Shown here in pieces: positions 32,970 to 34,517 of a DNA stretch of 34,517 nt (positions are counted from its first letter, which is position 1; each line of letters begins with the position of its first letter). A program made the translations under genes and the position numbers. The stretch is from contig NZ_JAFIFQ010000034.1 in assembly GCF_020831925.1 (NCBI RefSeq), positions 1 to 34,517 of the forward strand, in the 5' to 3' direction. A model generated the notes under the pieces. The model did no database searches. It was given only the letters and a program-made list of their open reading frames with translations, and was not told the origin of the DNA. Origin of the DNA: Alkalimonas sp. (GTDB lineage Bacteria; Pseudomonadota; Gammaproteobacteria; Enterobacterales; Alteromonadaceae).

Positions 32970-33677
32970 ATGACTATGCAATTCTTTAAGACCATCCAGC
33001 GCATCTCTGCTTTGTCCTTTGATCTGGATGACACTCTGTACAACAATGCCCCGGTCTTGCTGGCCGCAGAGCAAGCCATGCTGCAAAGTTTGCAGCAGCA
33101 ACTGCAGCCCGAACTGCACAGACCCTTGGAGTACTGGAGCCAACTGCGTTGGCAACTGGGGCAACAGCAGCCTGATATTCGCCACGATATCGGCCGCTGG
33201 CGTTTGCACGGCATTGAAGCTGGTTTAATTCAGCTTGGGCTGGCTGAATGTGAAGCCAGTGAGATAGCCGACCTCGCATATCACGCTTTTTGGCAGGCAC
33301 GCAGCCGCATTCAGATCCAGCCTGAGGTGCGTCAGTTGCTTGAGCAACTGGCCAGCCGCTATCAACTAATAGCCATCACCAATGGCAATGCCTGCATTCA
33401 ACGCATGGGGCTTGGCGATTTATTTGAGTTCAGTCTGCAAGCCGGGCCGGATGGCAAAATGAAGCCTTTTCCTGATCTGTTTCTGGCCGCCGCCAAACGG
33501 CTACAAATCCCACCACAACAGATCCTGCATATTGGCGACAGCCACCGTGCCGATGTGATGGGCGCATTAAGCGCTGGCTGCCAGGCCGCCTGGCTGGATC
33601 ACCATCAAAGTCGTGTGTCCGTTTTGCCACATATTCGGCTGACCAAACTGTCGCAATTAGCCAGCCTGCTGGGCTAA
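32970..33677 (+). CDS. yigB: HAD-superfamily phosphatase, YigB-like
   Basis: The 235-residue phosphatase has HAD motif I SFDLDDTLYNN (nucleophile Asp18, acid Asp20), motif II ITNGN near 135, the KPFPDLF lysine region near 164, and motif IV HIGDSHRADVMGA near 187. A helical cap lies between motifs I and II. In E. coli YigB dephosphorylates 5-amino-6-(5-phosphoribitylamino)uracil 5'-phosphate in riboflavin synthesis and shows FMN phosphatase activity. The position before uvrD matches. There is no good ribosome site before ATG 32970 (ATG 32976 is an alternative), and the toxin-antitoxin genes lie just upstream. Confidence 0.92.
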   Translation: MTMQFFKTIQRISALSFDLDDTLYNNAPVLLAAEQAMLQSLQQQLQPELHRPLEYWSQLRWQLGQQQPDIRHDIGRWRLHGIEAGLIQLGLAECEASEIADLAYHAFWQARSRIQIQPEVRQLLEQLASRYQLIAITNGNACIQRMGLGDLFEFSLQAGPDGKMKPFPDLFLAAAKRLQIPPQQILHIGDSHRADVMGALSAGCQAAWLDHHQSRVSVLPHIRLTKLSQLASLLG

Positions 33678-33703
33678 ACACTGGATATTCATCCACCCAA
33701 GCC

Positions 33704-33731
33704 TTGGCCTGTCACTCAGGCCTGTTATAAT
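33704..33731 (+). promoter_or_regulatory. Sigma-70-type promoter of uvrD
   Basis: TTGGCC (33704-33709) and a perfect TATAAT (33726-33731) are 16 bases apart, 30 bases before the uvrD ATG. No LexA box (CTG-N10-CAG) was seen over it. Confidence 0.6.
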
Positions 33732-33760
33732 GCCCTTTTCTGAGATAACCGGATGCCCTG

Positions 33761-34517
33761 ATGGATGTATCGAGCCTGCTGGATGACCTGAACGACCCCC
33801 AACGCGAAGCGGTGGCAGCACCGCCGCAGCATATGCTGGTGCTGGCCGGGGCTGGCAGTGGCAAAACCAGGGTATTGATCCACCGGTTGGCCTGGCTGAT
33901 GCAGGTAGAACGAGTGGCCCCCTACAGTTTGCTGGCAGTGACCTTCACCAACAAAGCAGCGCAGGAAATGCGTGGCCGCATTGAACAGACCGTTGGCGTC
34001 AGCTTGCACAACCTCTGGATGGGCACTTTTCATGGCCTGTCACACCGTTTATTACGCACTCACTACCAGCAGGCAGGTTTGCCACAGGGGTTTCAAATTC
34101 TGGACTCCGACGATCAGTACCGGCTGATCCGCCGGGTGCTAAAAAGCTTGAACCTGGATGAAAAGCACTGGCCTGCCAAACAAATCCAGTGGTTTATCAA
34201 TGCCCGCAAAGACGAAGGCGAACGGCCGGGCCAGATTGAGGCTGGTGGTGATTTCAGCCTGCAGACCATGGTCAAAATTTATGCTGCTTATCAGGACGTT
34301 TGTGATCGGGCTGGTCTGGTCGATTTTGCCGAGATCTTGCTACGCTCGGTCGAGTTGTTGCAGCAAAACCCTGAAGTACGGGCGCACTACCAACAGCGCT
34401 TTCGCCATGTGCTGGTGGATGAGTTTCAGGATACCAACGCCATTCAGTACCGCTGGCTGAAGCTGCTGGCAGGGCCAGACAGCAAGGTGATGATAGTCGG
34501 CGATGACGATCAGTCGA
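33761..34517 (+). CDS. uvrD: DNA helicase II UvrD (3' end outside the window)
   Basis: The frame opens at ATG 33761 with MDVSSLLDDLNDPQREAVAA and is still open at the window end, giving 252 residues of a protein normally about 720 long. The Walker A motif GAGSGKTRV lies at 30-38, motif Ia AVTFTNKAAQEMR near 67, GTFHGLSHRLLR near 91, Walker B LVDEFQDTN near 220 and VGDDDQS at the edge. UvrD is the superfamily 1A helicase of nucleotide-excision and mismatch repair. The extreme N-terminus is that of UvrD rather than Rep. Confidence 0.96.
   Translation, partial: MDVSSLLDDLNDPQREAVAAPPQHMLVLAGAGSGKTRVLIHRLAWLMQVERVAPYSLLAVTFTNKAAQEMRGRIEQTVGVSLHNLWMGTFHGLSHRLLRTHYQQAGLPQGFQILDSDDQYRLIRRVLKSLNLDEKHWPAKQIQWFINARKDEGERPGQIEAGGDFSLQTMVKIYAAYQDVCDRAGLVDFAEILLRSVELLQQNPEVRAHYQQRFRHVLVDEFQDTNAIQYRWLKLLAGPDSKVMIVGDDDQS

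Noticed and set aside
33690-33761. LexA box at the uvrD promoter
   Set aside because: No CTG-N10-CAG with the expected AT-rich middle overlaps the promoter.

Overview
The window looks like a chromosomal segment of a free-living, Gram-negative gammaproteobacterium of the Alteromonadales/Chromatiales type. A Rheinheimera- or Alishewanella-like organism is my guess from gene content, not a proven assignment. Reasons: two long TonB-dependent outer-membrane receptors, many secreted proteins with signal peptides, c-di-GMP enzymes, glutamine-rich proteins, and housekeeping blocks with typical gammaproteobacterial order (ubiD-fre; hemCDXY with cyaY; lptM-lysA-dapF-DUF484-xerC-HAD-uvrD).

Layout. 1-1.4 kb: the end of a transcript entering from the left, then a divergent pair, a Met/Gln-rich periplasmic protein (-) and yaeQ (+). 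1.4-3.1 kb: a two-gene operon of a small periplasmic molybdopterin-fold protein and a membrane diguanylate cyclase, resembling the PruR-type pterin signalling arrangement. 3.1-10.2 kb: two TonB-dependent receptors on either side of a cystathionine beta-lyase (metC). 10.2-11.0 kb: an EAL phosphodiesterase. 11.2-13.7 kb: ubiD, a 2Fe-2S ferredoxin and a Fre-type flavin reductase as one operon.

13.7-22.9 kb is the accessory and most unusual part. It holds three paralogues of a periplasmic protein joining Sel1-like repeats to a TonB C-terminal domain, an acyl-CoA thioesterase, a TonB-like membrane protein without a TonB C-terminal domain, and two secreted S51 (cyanophycinase-like) peptidases. The left part, 13741 to about 18363, is a decayed tandem duplication. 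The left copy carries a Sel1-TonB gene stopped by one in-frame TGA, a thioesterase reduced to its promoter-side flank plus its last 87 bp, and a rotted copy of the TonB-like membrane gene. The right copy is intact. The same terminator sequence opens both copies.

22.9-28.3 kb is a minus-strand operon, cyaY - esterase - hemC - hemD - hemX - hemY - deoxyinosine glycosylase, with ATGA overlaps or gaps of a few bases at every junction. It links iron handling to early haem synthesis. Divergently, 28.4-32.3 kb carries lptM-lysA-dapF-DUF484-xerC, again with overlapping ends. A ribbon-helix-helix/ParE toxin-antitoxin pair sits between xerC and the YigB-like HAD phosphatase. The window ends inside uvrD, which has its own promoter.

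No tRNA, rRNA, CRISPR array, insertion sequence or prophage was recognised. The best candidates for something not well described are the duplicated Sel1-TonB / TonB-like membrane protein locus (possibly a TonB function split over two proteins) and the pterin-type c-di-GMP pair.
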